Positions 1 to 12,673 of a stretch of DNA of 64,000 bases are shown here, in pieces. Source of the stretch: Glandiceps talaboti (Eukaryota; Hemichordata; Enteropneusta; Spengelidae); assembly GCF_964340395.1 (NCBI RefSeq), contig NC_135553.1:6728501-6792500 (forward strand), in the 5' to 3' direction. Under the pieces are notes generated by a model. It was not told where the DNA came from, searched no databases, and saw nothing but the letters and a program-made list of their open reading frames with translations. A program made the position numbers and the translations under genes. Positions within the stretch are counted from its first letter, which is position 1. Every line of letters begins with the position of its first letter.

Positions 1-270
1 AAATAAAAGATTTCAAGATTATTTTGTTTGTTGTTTTGAAATTCAGATGTTATTTTGTGCATAATACGTACTTGCTAGGAGTATGGCAATAACCACATTG
101 CTCAGTTCCTGTCGAGTGTTGTACATACACAATAGAAATGACTATAGTTGTGTGACATGGCTAGGATCATGATGGTAATATTGATTTTTTTTAAAAATAT
201 GATGGGTTGTTGTCATAGTGTTATGACTTCTAAGGAATGTCATGTAGTCAGATAAAGTGTATCATGGCAA

Positions 271-299
271 TTGACACACACACACACACATACATACAC

Positions 300-330
<31 letters not shown>

Positions 331-482
331 CATACACACACAAGCACAAGTCACACATACACACATACATACATACATACATACATACATACATACATAC
401 ATACACACACAAGCACAAGTCACACACACACACATACATACATACATACATACATACATACATACATACATACATACATACA

Positions 483-516
<34 letters not shown>

Positions 517-660
517 CATACATACATACATACATACATACATACATACATACATACATACATACATACATACATACATACATACATACATGCATACATA
601 CATATAACCTCAGACATACATACATACATACATACATACATACATACATACATACATACA

Positions 661-692
<32 letters not shown>

Positions 693-712
693 ACCTCAGA
701 CATACGACCTCA
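271..712. repeat. CATA tetranucleotide microsatellite with higher-order interruptions
   Basis: About 440 bp of (CATA)n with short CA runs. Two identical interruptions (CACACAAGCACAAGTCACAC, near 335-360 and 406-431) and two others (ATAACCTCAGACATA, near 603 and 690) show that blocks of the array were duplicated. It reads as open frames (Tyr-Ile-His-Thr or Met-Tyr-Val-Cys) only because it lacks stop triplets. Confidence 0.95.
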
Positions 713-3700
713 GACACATACACTCATTCCAGTCTCTCACACATCATGGCATGCACATAGACTTAACACACATATGTACATATATATACACATAAATCAT
801 TATTTCAACTTTGTGGCAAAAAAGCTGTTAATTGTTCATTATTATTAATAATTGATAATATTTATTTACTTTTAGGGTCATATCAAAATATGTTAGTACA
901 GAACTGTTGACAAAGATTAAATATGAGCACATTCAGTATGTATTTTATAGTCAATAAAGCTGTCACACAGTCTGGTAATTAATGCTGATATGAATGGCTA
1001 TATTTAGCCTTAGGACAGTTATGAAAATATTAGTACAGAAGGTTCATCAACACAGACAGCCCATATGACCTCACTGTAGGTTCATATCAATTTTTACAAT
1101 GTGATAATTACTGTTGGTGCTAAGTAACTGCTCATTTAGACATTCCATGTGAGCTCTTACATAACAGTCTTTGTTTTCACAGTGTACCATAATCTGCTTG
1201 TCTTCACAATAGTGGTAAATTTGATGTTATGTAACACTTGGTAGACTTGTCAGGTACTGTCATGCTTTCAGGAAATCCAATCAGAAATATGTCATGCTTC
1301 ACACCCTCTATTCCTCATAGGAACAAGAATGATCTGTTGTGTAGTGTCAAAAGATACAAGCTTACAGGTAAAAAAAAGAAGACAGAAACTGTATGATAAA
1401 ATGCACAATTTCAAAAGTTGCAAATATATACATGCACACATCTTATGGACATTAACATGTTCAAGATATAGATGATTGAAGGAATTACTGGTGATATTTT
1501 ATTCTCTTCTATTTATTTATTTATCTATTTATTGATTCGTGACTCAAAGTCCGTTTAAAAAAACCACAGACCACTTATACAATACACAGTATCAAAACAC
1601 AGACAATAAAGCAGTATAATTATGGGTGAAATGTACCATCTTCAGCCAGCCAGTTTGTCTGCTACAGCTATGAGACTGAAATAGTAACCATAGCAAAATG
1701 ATAGTCTTAGTAAGAAAGTCACCATCAGGTATTATCTTATCCTGTATATAAAAACATGTGAAATTGGCACCCACTTGTAATTAGGTGAATAATTTAAAAA
1801 CGGAATGGTGCATTTCGATATTTTACAGATGTTTTCTACAGTGCAACCTAATCATAGTATGATAGACAACTGTGGCAAAATTTGATCAGTTTACAATCTG
1901 GATGTCAGTTCTGAAACACTTGATATTTTGAGAAATGGCCTAAAACTGATATTGTCAAATCAATAATTTAGTCTTGCCACTCTCAAGGGATATTTTCATA
2001 CATTAGTATTTTGAACAGATAGTCCTCGGAGATATTTGTACAGTTTAAAACCATTATGTCAGGCTTGGCGGGTACAAGACAACTTTGAAAGGAAACAAAT
2101 CTTAGCTTTCCGCAATGTCAATACCTCACATGTATATCACCTACAGTGCCTCTGAACTTTATGTCGGATTGGAAACTGAGGCTTTCTAAATTGAGTGACT
2201 GGTAAATGTACCACATGACAATGCTATAGATGTACCAACATTGCCGCATTTGAAGATACTGTGATAAACATGCGTGTAAGGGCAAGAAGGGCATACAGAA
2301 TTTTAAATATTCATGAAAGGAACAAATTTCCTCGGCTTCTCCATGGCAACATGTCAGTTTCACATGCTATTTATGTTATTTTGTGCAATGTAAATGATCT
2401 TTTTTGACCATTATTTATATCCTTTAATGTTTTATCATCCGATGTATTTACTTAAATGTATTTACACATTTTTACTGAATGTTTTTTGTTTTTTTTGTAA
2501 GGGAAGTGGTATAGTTATAATAGCCTATAGATTAGACAGAGTGATACCGAACAGATAAAAATGAGATATATACTCAGACTATACAAAGAACAAAACATAA
2601 CACTTAAACAGAAATGTGATTTATAAGTTACAAATGACAAGATAAATCACAGTATTAAAAGCACTGAACAGATTGAAATAAAATTGTTGATAATAATGAT
2701 TTCACGTACAACTGTTCACTTATACAGTTTATTGATGGATTTATTGGGACTTTTAAAGCCGTTGTCAGCCATTGCTGTCACAAATCACATCTGTGTTGCT
2801 AATTTGCCTGTTGTATTGTGCGATATTGTGATAACGTCACAGCAGAATCAAGATTACAAAGATGGCTACTTTATCGACACCTGAGGTATTTTGATATCGT
2901 TTTACTGTACCGAGTGTCAAAAGGAACACAGCATAACGTAAAGTGTGATTTGTATGCAAGTAATATGAAATGGAACACTTACACAACACCACTACCAGTA
3001 ACCAATGCCTGTTAGTACTAAAATAGTAACAGCATTAACTTACATTTAACAACAGTTTGGACTATATTTTGTGATTATGATGAAATATGAAAGTAGACAA
3101 TCGTACAACAAACTTAACTATAGTATACAGAGTATTATTTATCTAATGCATAATATAATTTGTAGAACAGGGAAGTGAATTGTATTGATATTAATTTCAT
3201 TGTACTTTATTTTATTTTTTTTATTTTTTATTTTTTGAATTCTCCATAAGATAATGTATGTAAAGTTGAGATACAATGTAATTTATAAGGATTTACGTTT
3301 TTAGACAAAAAAAAGACATCAACCACTGTGAATTGCAATAAATGGATTGAAGGTAACACTGTCTTCATATTTGATGTTGTAGATAACATGACTGTTGTAT
3401 ATCACCATTTCATATGTTCTGAAGTCAAACACAATAAAATGAAAAGAGAACTCTTAAGTATTGGAAAAGAGAGAAGCCTGCTAAATGTTAATTTATTTAT
3501 TACATCCCTTTTGGAGCAGGGGCTCACTAAGGATGTTAGGATTAGCACTCAATTGGCAGTAAAACTAAAGACATACACGACAAATAATTCGAGAAAATGT
3601 GACTAGTAAATTAGGTACATGAATAAATATAAATACATTGTTTAGGTTTCATAACCTTGGTAACAGTGAGGGGAGTAGAGATAATAAGAACATATAAAGT

Positions 3701-4210
3701 TTCCGATACATTCATTTAGACAATGATTTGAATGGAGGAACCCCATGGTAAAATATATCTTTTTACTCAGGTAGATTTTACCTTATTATGGCCTGTAATA
3801 AAATCCCTGCTGATAATGATGTCTGTGTATGTACATATACTGATATACAATCTTGTTTTGATACAGAGAGTAAATGCAGACAGAGTAAAAGACTTTGTTG
3901 ACCCAACCTAACCCCTTGGCATTTACAGGCTAGTAACTTTGCCCTGTAAACCATCATTAAATCGTCACTTTATATGCTTTATGTGAAGGCTGTCTCAGGT
4001 AACACTACATCAAGACAGAATAGAATATTAATGCTTCTGTTACAGAGTTGGTCGGAGGAAGTCACGTTAAAAAAATGTAGGCGTCTGTATACAGATAGGG
4101 TCCTAATTAGTTATTGTGCTGTCAAGTTTGGGATTCAGATTTGTACAGACACTATTGCCAGAATCATAAATCGTGTTTATTTTATGGTGTCATTCTTGGA
4201 AACCATGTAA
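713..4210. other. No gene recognised
   Basis: AT-rich DNA with stops in all frames. The longest open frames, under about 95 codons, have no domain pattern or good splice context. A T-rich stretch of ATTT units at 1505-1535 followed by gtgactcaaagtcc could be the tail of an old minus-strand retroelement, but I cannot support more. Confidence 0.5.
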
Positions 4211-4214
4211 GAAA

Positions 4215-5150
4215 TGTTTGATGGTGGTGTGGGATGTAGGTCTGGCTGTCATTTTGTATGTGGAATTCCTGCCATTCCAGCCCAGTCATGTCAAATTTCG
4301 TGATGTTATTGAGTAAGCAATTCTCTGAAGGAAGTGTTGATAAACTGTTGATATTTAGTCATAGGTGCTGTAGATGTAGGTGTTGTTGTGATTGGAATTC
4401 CCGCCATCATGATCCATGCACTTCAGATTTTTATGTTATTTTCAAATTTCTAAAGAAGTGTTTAGACCAAGTTTTAGCTGTCATAATGATGCACTGCCTA
4501 CCATCTTTATCTGTACACATCAGATTTTAAGATAGATAAGTTTTTAAATCATGTTTGTTTTGTGGTAATTGCTACCGTGATAAGAACTTAAATTCTTGCC
4601 ATCTTTTAATTTCCCACATTTAAGATTTTGAACATAATTTTAGTGTTCAAACCAGATTTGATTTTGGCTTGATGTTGTGATAGAAATTGCCGCCATCTTT
4701 ATCCCCACATTTCAGGTTTGTTCTCTTCCAAATCGTTTGCATTCAGGCAGATATGATATATGCTAGAAGCTGTTATTATGGGAATTCCCTCTATCTTATC
4801 TGTACGCATCAAATTTAATAATGTATGTAAATTATCTTGGAAGAAATATTTAAACCAGGTATGATACATGCCAGATATGGCGTGATGATGGAAATTCCTT
4901 CAATCTTATCCCCACACATCAGATTTGATGATATTTATCAATTTTAGCTTTGAAGAAGATTCAAAGTGTCATCATGAAGTATGATACATACACGTACTAG
5001 ATTTTGTTTATAATAGGAATCCCCCCTATTTTTTATCCCAACACATCTGTATTTAATGTTTTATCAAAATCTTTGAAGGTGTATTCAAACCATGTATGAT
5101 GTTAGATGCCGATGTGATGTTAATTCCCACCATCTACCACACCCACTGGT
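4215..5150. repeat. Old, strongly diverged tandem repeat, unit about 110 bp
   Basis: About eight or nine degenerate units follow each other. Each has a core like TGATGGAAATTCCCGCCATC, then a pyrimidine-rich piece, then CACATCAGATTTGATG, then AAGAAGTGTTTAAACCA. Clear cores lie near 4260, 4397, 4500, 4590, 4685, 4778, 4890, 5020 and 5118. Divergence between units is high, so the array is old. No coding potential. Confidence 0.7.
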
Positions 5151-5589
5151 TTACTCTACATATATTGTATTTTACATCACCATGCAGGTATTCATGTGAG
5201 AGTCAGACATGCTACATTTCCCCCTCTAGATATTTGAGATGCTTATCTTTCATGTGTACCTCACATGTATTGCCTACACTCTCCTAGTGATGATAGGGGC
5301 AGTCTCAACAAAACTTAGAATACATTCTAGTAAAATCCATCTAATAACATGTTTTATTCCGGTGTAATTATCCGTATTACGTTTTACAAGCACTTTTGAC
5401 ATTGATATGATATCTTAAAGTGGCACAAGCAGGCGGGTTTGTAAGATTGTTTTTGTCTGGGTGTTTACAAAATATACCGGTAGTTCCATAAAACAGCCAT
5501 GGAACTAACGTATGATGTCAGGGGTGATGCATGCCTTCGATGACTCTTAAAATTATATTCTGGCATTGTTGTTTAGTTGATGATGAAGG

Positions 5590-5935
5590 TTGATAGTGGC
5601 CGAGTGGTTTATCCACTTGCCTCTTGCCACTGTGGTTGGGGTTCAAATCCCCATTCAGGGTTTGATTAAATTTACCATGCCGGTATAAAAGTAAGAAGAG
5701 TGTCGTTCAGTTTGACTACCAAACAACACAGGTTTTCACCAGGTACTCGGGTTTCCTCTTGTTCATTTTCTCTGAATAATCCCCCCAAAATTCAAAAAAC
5801 CATCCATGTATTTTGGCGCGGAATTTGTCTATATTGCACTAACTCTGAACCTCCTCCTGTTATTGGACAATGCCTGTTGGATGGTAATGAATAAATAAAT
5901 AAATAAATAAATAAATAGGTAAATAAATGGTGGCG
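5590..5935 (+). mobile_element. tRNA-derived SINE with (AATA)n tail
   Basis: The head holds an RNA polymerase III A-box TGGCCGAGTGG (5597-5607) and B-box GGTTCAAATCC (5640-5650; one change from consensus), spaced as in a tRNA. A body of about 230 bp includes GGTACTCGGGTTTCCTC, a motif resembling the conserved middle of several invertebrate SINEs. The tail is about nine AATA units with one interruption. The family name is not determinable here. Confidence 0.85.
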
Positions 5936-5966
5936 TTTTCTCAGCATTGTAGTGTCTGTGTACTAA

Positions 5967-6115
5967 ATTATGTCATTGAGTCGTTAATGTACTTTGACTA
6001 CCAGGTTAATTTCTGTCAATAGCTAATGATGGTGAAATATGCCTCAGTAAGTAGAATACAAGCAAGTGCCTTTTAATATACACCAGAAATGTAAATTCAG
6101 CTTTGTGTCCCTTTA
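5967..6115 (+). repeat. Dispersed repeat, copy 1 (partial)
   Basis: Shares ACCAGGTTAATTTCTGTCAAT, ATATGCCTCAGTAAGTAGAA and the end CAGCTTTGTGTCCCTTT with copies at 38400-38652, 50207-50445 and (minus strand) 16091-16265. Most diverged of the four. It lies just after the SINE tail. Confidence 0.6.
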
Positions 6116-9100
6116 AAAAGACGAGAAAAAAAGAAATGTATACGTTTAGGTGGTGAATAGAAATCTACATGTATACATTTCAGTCAGTGGAAGAATAATA
6201 TGTACAGAAATCTGTCCTCACCATATATAATTTAACTGTACGATTTCATAAAACAACTGTGGATTTCTTTTCATTTGCATTTCGTTGAAACAACAGAAAA
6301 ATGAAATGTATTCGTGTTTTTGATAATTTTATGTCCAAAAATTGACATTTGATACTAATATTGAAATTATTCAGAAATAAAGCAAACAAAACCATCACTA
6401 ATTCAGACAGTCATTTATGATATATGAAAACCCTGCATTCTTAATTTTCTTATATCTCTGTAAGTTACTGTAATGCTATACATTTTACCATGTAGGAAAA
6501 TTACAGAAATCTACAGAAATCATGTCCCTGCCATCAACTGCTGTAAGATCACTGTATTTGACTGTGATGCGAGGTCCCTGTTGTACCACAAGATGATCAT
6601 GTCCTTAACAAAATATCCCCTCCAGACTGCTCATGGTTGTCTTGACAACCAAGTGGTCAATACTTCATTGAGGTATAGATTGTATATTCAACATTTGATA
6701 ATAACATTACCTGAAATAAATGTCACAACAAAATTGGTAGAATTTTCATTTGGAAATTGCACATCATGAGTTTTTTTTTATTAAATTGTTCATATAGGTA
6801 GAGACAGTACTGTTTTTAGATTAAGGAAGATTGTCGTTAGATTGAAGTGTTGTGTTGTGTTCAGACTGCACTAGAATTAAATCTGTGTTTTTAGGGCTAT
6901 GTGTAGTTTTCAAAGAAAGTTAAATGGTTGAGCTAAAGTTGTTTTGAACTACACAAGATTCAAAATGCGGTGTTAAAGCCATGTGTGGTTTCAAACCAAG
7001 TATTAGATTATTAGTAAGAATTACAGTCATGTAAAACTGTGTCATTAGAGCAAAGTGTGGGTGTCCAAAGCAAGGAATTCAGAGAGAATCATGACATATG
7101 ACCTAAATGTTGTAGATCAACAACCATGAACAAGCGTGTGGTCACATTGTAAAAACCAGAAGATTCATAGCTAGTAGTTATCACTTGTGTTTCAGTGGGT
7201 TGGTGGGTGTGTATATATGCATGAGTTGTCATAACACGGCAGAACAATACAACAACGCTACAAATAGGGAAGGCCATGCAAGAATGTATAAGTCAACAAT
7301 CACGACTCACAAAGCATGCTACATTTTGATGGATTTTCCCAGCTTTCATCAAACATATCCTGTATTAGAGTCACTTGTAGAAATATATACATGGCTGATT
7401 ACACTTGTTCCCCGAGTCAGAAATCCAATTTCGCTACCACGGACGTATAAAGTGGATTTTCCACAGTTGTCAGGCAGCTAATAATTTCTCACAAAAGTCT
7501 CTTGATTTGTGAGTTCATGTAATGTCCCCCATACCTGCACACCTGTCTTTCTAGTGTAATATATTTAGCCAATTTAAAATTCAATTTACTTGGAGGGCTA
7601 CATTAGAGGTAAGTAGCTTATACATGTATTGTTTGACACTGTCAATACCATTACACTCTATAGAGACCACATTTAAGATCTTTACATTGGCCGGAAACTT
7701 ATAAAGAGTAGTTCATACCACATTTGAAAATAAAACAGTGTGTCTGTGTACATAGAGACATTGATACAACAGCTTCCCTGCATCCGTGTTTTAGTAGTGT
7801 ATGGTATAACAGTTACCCTTAAATCATCTTGTTAAAAATTACACAAATAAAAAAATCAGCATTTATAAGAGATTTTGAATTTCTGTACGTTTTGCAATAA
7901 TGGTACGCTGCGAAATGATTTAAAAACCAGACTAAATACCCAAATAAACTACATTTTGTGTATGCGTATGTGAAGTGAGGCAGGTATGTATATTCCCAGG
8001 GGATGCAATTTGTACTTGTCTAGAATGACGAGCAATAAAACGTAGAAAATGGTGATTAAGGTGTGGAAAAATATGACATTTAAAGGGTTTATGCTATATT
8101 AACAATTAATTACATGTAACGCCATCAAAGACTTTGATTTGCATTTGTATCGTCAGGAATGATGTACTGTACATGGTACATTACAATTGTACCCATTGCA
8201 TACATTTATATACCTTGCAAGTAGTCTCATAGGTTGGAACCTTATCATGGATATTGCCCATATTTGAAATTCAGATTGATGATAAAGCTAAGTAATACAA
8301 CAAGCTTTATAGCATGAGCTTGGAATTAAAACATCAAGCCCTTGTATAGTGGATGATGAAATATATATACCTCGGTAGTATGGAGTATTCAATATGATAT
8401 AAATTGTAAAGTGTACAAAAAAAATCTATGAATGTGTTTATATATATAGTAATGTTGCAATGAAAGCAGTATATGTAAATTAAATTAAAACAATTTGTAA
8501 TGTATTGTTAGATTTGCGTTAGATGGAAACTCTTAGAAATAGAAAATGTATTTTCTTTGGAGGCCAAAACAGAAAAGGTTAAATAAATAGTATTGAAAAA
8601 TTATTTCTTACACATATTTCCTATAATGTGAATAACAATTCACCAATCATTTCGACCAAAAAAGAATTTTTTGCTATTTTCGAGAATTGGGTTTTCAACA
8701 ATGCTGCTCATGAAATTTAAGTCAGTTTTTTACATTGTAAGAGGAAATAAAGATAGTATTGTGGAACTTCAATGTTGCCGAAAAGGGTAAATATCTCTCA
8801 CAATTTGTGAGTTACAAACATTGGAAAAGTAAATGGGGATACAGGAAAGGCCTTCATGGGGTTGGCGTAGGGTAAATTTGTATGTGTATGTATATTTATT
8901 ATGTGAATTCATGACAGTCAGAGTAAAATTAACATTCCTAGACACAATAGATAACCGACCAAAAAGACTTGCACAATACCTTGAAAGGGCCCCCTGAAAT
9001 CTAAGGAGTGGTCTGACTTACACAATATGTTCATCACCCAACACGCATCTGGCCTCTCCGGCAAACATACGCAGTGCTGTAGTGACGCTTTTCAATAAAT

Positions 9101-9710
9101 CTTGTAGCAGTTCTTGTCAAAAGCTATTGATCATACAAATAGGAGTGATGTTAGTTTTTAACACAGCAGTTTAACAACACTTTTAGCATTTAGGTCACTT
9201 TTTATACAGTAGTAAAGACAATAACAGTCCGGCACTGTAACCTGCTTTCTATTTCCAGGTCACACTGAGTTGAATGCAATATTTTTGTGGGTAATTGGTG
9301 ATTACAGTGTCCTCAATTCAAAAGTATTGAGGTCAGCATCAAAGTCCGATGGTTTGAAGAGAGATAAGCAATTCAGCTGCAGGCTAAAAGTGTATCATAA
9401 TATCAATTCAGACTGAAATTTGTTAATTTCAAATATTCACATTAGTCAGTACCTATTTTATACGTGCGATTTGGGTGGTATGTACTATTCTTATCGCTGT
9501 TGTTGTTTCTGTGTAAAGTGAAAATGTGATAACCTTTGATAATCAGGTCTGTGCTAGAAATAAAGTATGTTATGTCATTAGTTCAGTCTAGATAACAGTT
9601 GTTGTTTTTTTAACACAATGTCTATTTGATGGTGAGGACACCTAAAGAATCATGTCAGGTTTTATCAACTCATTTTTAGCAGATCATATCCAAAAATGTG
9701 TCACTGACAT

Positions 9711-9825
9711 AAAGGGGAAGGGGGGGGGGATGAGAGAGATATAGACAGACAGACAGAAGGACAGAAATAAGTAGAGCTGGGAGACTGAGAGGGAGGGATG
9801 GAAAGAGAAGGGAAAAGAAAAGGAT
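9711..9825 (+). repeat. Purine-rich tract with G-run and CAGA repeats
   Basis: Nearly all purine on the plus strand, including a run of about 12 G (9719-9730) and CAGA units. Such tracts can form triplex or quadruplex structures; function is not shown. Confidence 0.7.
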
Positions 9826-10933
9826 AGCACAGAATCGAGTCATGTCGGATTTTGTTCCTGCTTTCACCTTGTAACCATGCCTGGTATTTTGGGAGCATAC
9901 ATTTATTGAAACCTGAAATTAGGTTATGATTTCATACAGCAATGAATGAATATGGTAACAATATGATTTACATCGTATATCTCAACCTTCCCAAGTTGGT
10001 TCTGATCACACGTTGATGCTATTGGCATCTCATAGTGGGAAAAATGTAAAACCAATGAATTTGTGCCTGAGTTTTGGCTGAAACTTTATTGAAGTTAGGT
10101 AGCTAGCGAAATGCAATGCATGGTAGGGGAAGAGTGAGAGCATAATCCCCAAATGACTGAATTCCAGGCTTAGAAGGGGGTAAGAAAAAAATCTAGAAAG
10201 ATTAGATAAATGAATATACAAGATAAAGTCTGGTGTTGTTCAGCCGTATCAGGCTTCTTAACCATGAGTGCTGGCTGATAGCATGGCTCGAATGTCTGTA
10301 TCTTACAGGCTAAATTTTGGTTTCTATGGATAATATTCTATAAATTTAATTCCTAATCTTATACCCTGTGCTATTTAATTAGAACAATTCAACAAAACAG
10401 TCATTTACAATTTACTATTGCAAAATATGCTGGACTGGTGTTGTCCACTATATATTTAGAATAATTACCACATATATACTCAAAATTATATTGTTATCTC
10501 TGTCTGCTTTCTATGTAGAAAAACAATCATAGATCGATGTACTGAATATGATATATTCCTTGACAATCAATCAATCCTTTATTCAGTACTATTGCGACTG
10601 GCCTTATGTACATCGCGCAAACATTTGCAGTTGCCATATCAGACTTTCGAAAAACTACAGTCATGCAAAATATCTATACATGTATATCTGAATAAATAAG
10701 TATTTAGATTATACAAAATGAATGGTAAATAAGATATATTCCTTGTATACATTATAAATAGACAACAATAACCTGAGGTTTATACTTACACAAAGTAACC
10801 ACATATTGACCTTGACCTCTCACAATGATATTCCTTAGAGAACTATATTAACACTCCTCAAAGTTCAAACCCACTTTTGGTTAATGTGGATACAAGCTAA
10901 ATTTGTCATGAGATTTTTCTTGTATATAATTTC

Positions 10934-10959
10934 GGGGGGTGGGGGAGGGGGGTGGGTGG
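10934..10959 (+). other. G-quadruplex-type motif
   Basis: Four G-runs of six, five, six and three bases separated by single T or A, followed by TGG. This fits the G3+N1-7 quadruplex pattern with minimal loops. Confidence 0.8.
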
Positions 10960-12609
10960 TTATAAGATTTCGTCCAACAGATTTAGACGTATAGTTGTAA
11001 AGTGCAGCTTTCCAGGGGGATAAATGATATATTTGATTTTTTAAATTCTGTATTGTGACAGTGTTGTATATGGGTGTGTACACAACCACAAAACATCTGA
11101 AGTCTAGAAAGAGAAATAATGCAAAAGAACAATTTTGTTTGAATGTAGATTTTCAACGTTGTTGTTTTGGCACAGTAATTACCACAGGCCAAATTTAAAA
11201 AAAGGCGTGTTTCCGATAACTCGACTACTCCTAGCTTAAGCCGCCAACCCTAAACTTTTTTGGTATGCAAAAAGGTAAAATGGTAACAATTTACATGTAC
11301 TTCTATTTCTGTATACACCTTCATACCTTTGCCTCATCTGTGGTCACTCTTTTTTTAAAAAACTGTATTCCAGAGAGAAACCAGGTCTTTTTAGACTATG
11401 TTTACAGTACAGTCTGCATGTTGCGTTCGTCTTTAACTTATCAATGTCTTAATTTAGTTCTTTTATACCCCATCAAACTATCACAGAAGTATTGTTACCG
11501 ACAAGTATCTTATCTTGGCGTCAAAGTAATTTTTCAAAATATAAAGAAAAATAGAATAAAAATCAAACCTTTCTACCCTGTTTTCGGAAGTAATGTTATT
11601 GGAAACAAACATTTTTTTTTTATTTTGCCGTAGCAGACAGCTTTGTTGTATATAACGCTTGAATAATGTATAAGTTTAAGCAAAGCCTTGGTACATAGAA
11701 TTAGTATCCTGCATGGATTTCCAGACGCAGGCAACACAACAATCGTTTTTTGTCATCTGATATGCAATGATTATTTCACCATACATCTTCTTTTTTAAGA
11801 GAGATAAACATAGAGACAAACGTATCAAATTATCAAAATTACAATGTGAATTTCAAAGGGATTAATTTTGTTGTATATAAGATTTTTTTGTGTTTGAAGT
11901 ATGACATTAAAAGTCATTAAATTTTAAACTAAAACATGTTATACAAAACTGATAGTGAATTCCTCAAGATAGTGATGTATATTTCCACACCATTTAACAA
12001 AGCAATTTAATTATCACAAAAAGTGTCTGACCTCAAGCAAACAAGAGTCGCTTTTTCTTTCTGATAGACTGATTGGTATAAGTGCTAATGAAAATTTGTT
12101 TGTGTAAATTTGTATGTATTGCAGTCTCATCTTTAAATGATAAATTTATGGCTAATTCGGTATACATACACACTGTAATCTGCCTGTCTGGCAGATTGTA
12201 TGGGGTCAGGAACAGACACAGCTCATTTTGTGGATAGGGGTGCCAGGGTCCTATTGAGAGGGGCACAGGTAATGAAGCATGTTACAGAAGGAATGTGTTG
12301 TAATATTTCATCCATGGTAGTGTGCATAATATTCAATGTACCAATATAGGGGTCATACAGTGTAGCTACTTGTAATGGTTTAACTTTCATTTCCAGGTCA
12401 GCTCAACAACTGTGCAGTGATAATAACTGAACACAGTACTGGTATATACCAGTGGCAGAAACTTGTATCTACCTTCATTTGCATACCAAGGATATACGAA
12501 CACATAAGTGATGGCGTTCACATAAACTGTACTTTCAGATCAACACCATGCTAAGATTTCTTTATTTGGAATATTTTCATTGATTTATTGCATTTTGTTG
12601 TTCTTGCAG

Positions 12610-12673
12610 AATCTTAATGATTGTCTGACTAAGTATCAAGAGATTACTGCAGCTTACAAAAACTTAATTTCAG
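12610..12673 (+). CDS. TNRC6: TNRC6 candidate exon 1 of the visible set
   Basis: Acceptor ttcttgcag and donor gtgagt bound 64 nt that are open in only one frame, beginning NLNDCLTKYQEITAAYK. The exon enters in phase 0 and leaves with one extra base, which completes a GAC codon with the exon at 27522. The other two frames contain stops. No ATG lies in it, so translation must start upstream in an exon I could not find. It is separated from the next exon by about 14.8 kb. It could instead belong to an alternative 5' end. Confidence 0.5.

Larger units (their letters stand above)
6120..12609. other. Non-coding stretch without recognised gene
   Basis: No exon with supporting splice sites and protein pattern seen on either strand. 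It may contain unseen 5' exons of TNRC6, whose start codon must lie upstream of 12610 unless an internal promoter is used. A purine-rich tract (9711-9825) and a G-run cluster (10934-10959) are the only compositional landmarks. Confidence 0.45.

Noticed and set aside
237-848. Long open frames of Tyr-His-Thr-Ile or Val-Cys-Met-Tyr repeats
   Set aside because: They are translations of the CATA microsatellite, which lacks stop triplets in several frames; no start or splice context.
10560-10720. CAATCAATCAATCCTTTATT as the tail of a minus-strand retroelement
   Set aside because: No coding or structural remnant beside it; too little to name.
11265-11633. 122-codon open frame
   Set aside because: Low-complexity AT-rich sequence, no domain pattern, and poor codon character.
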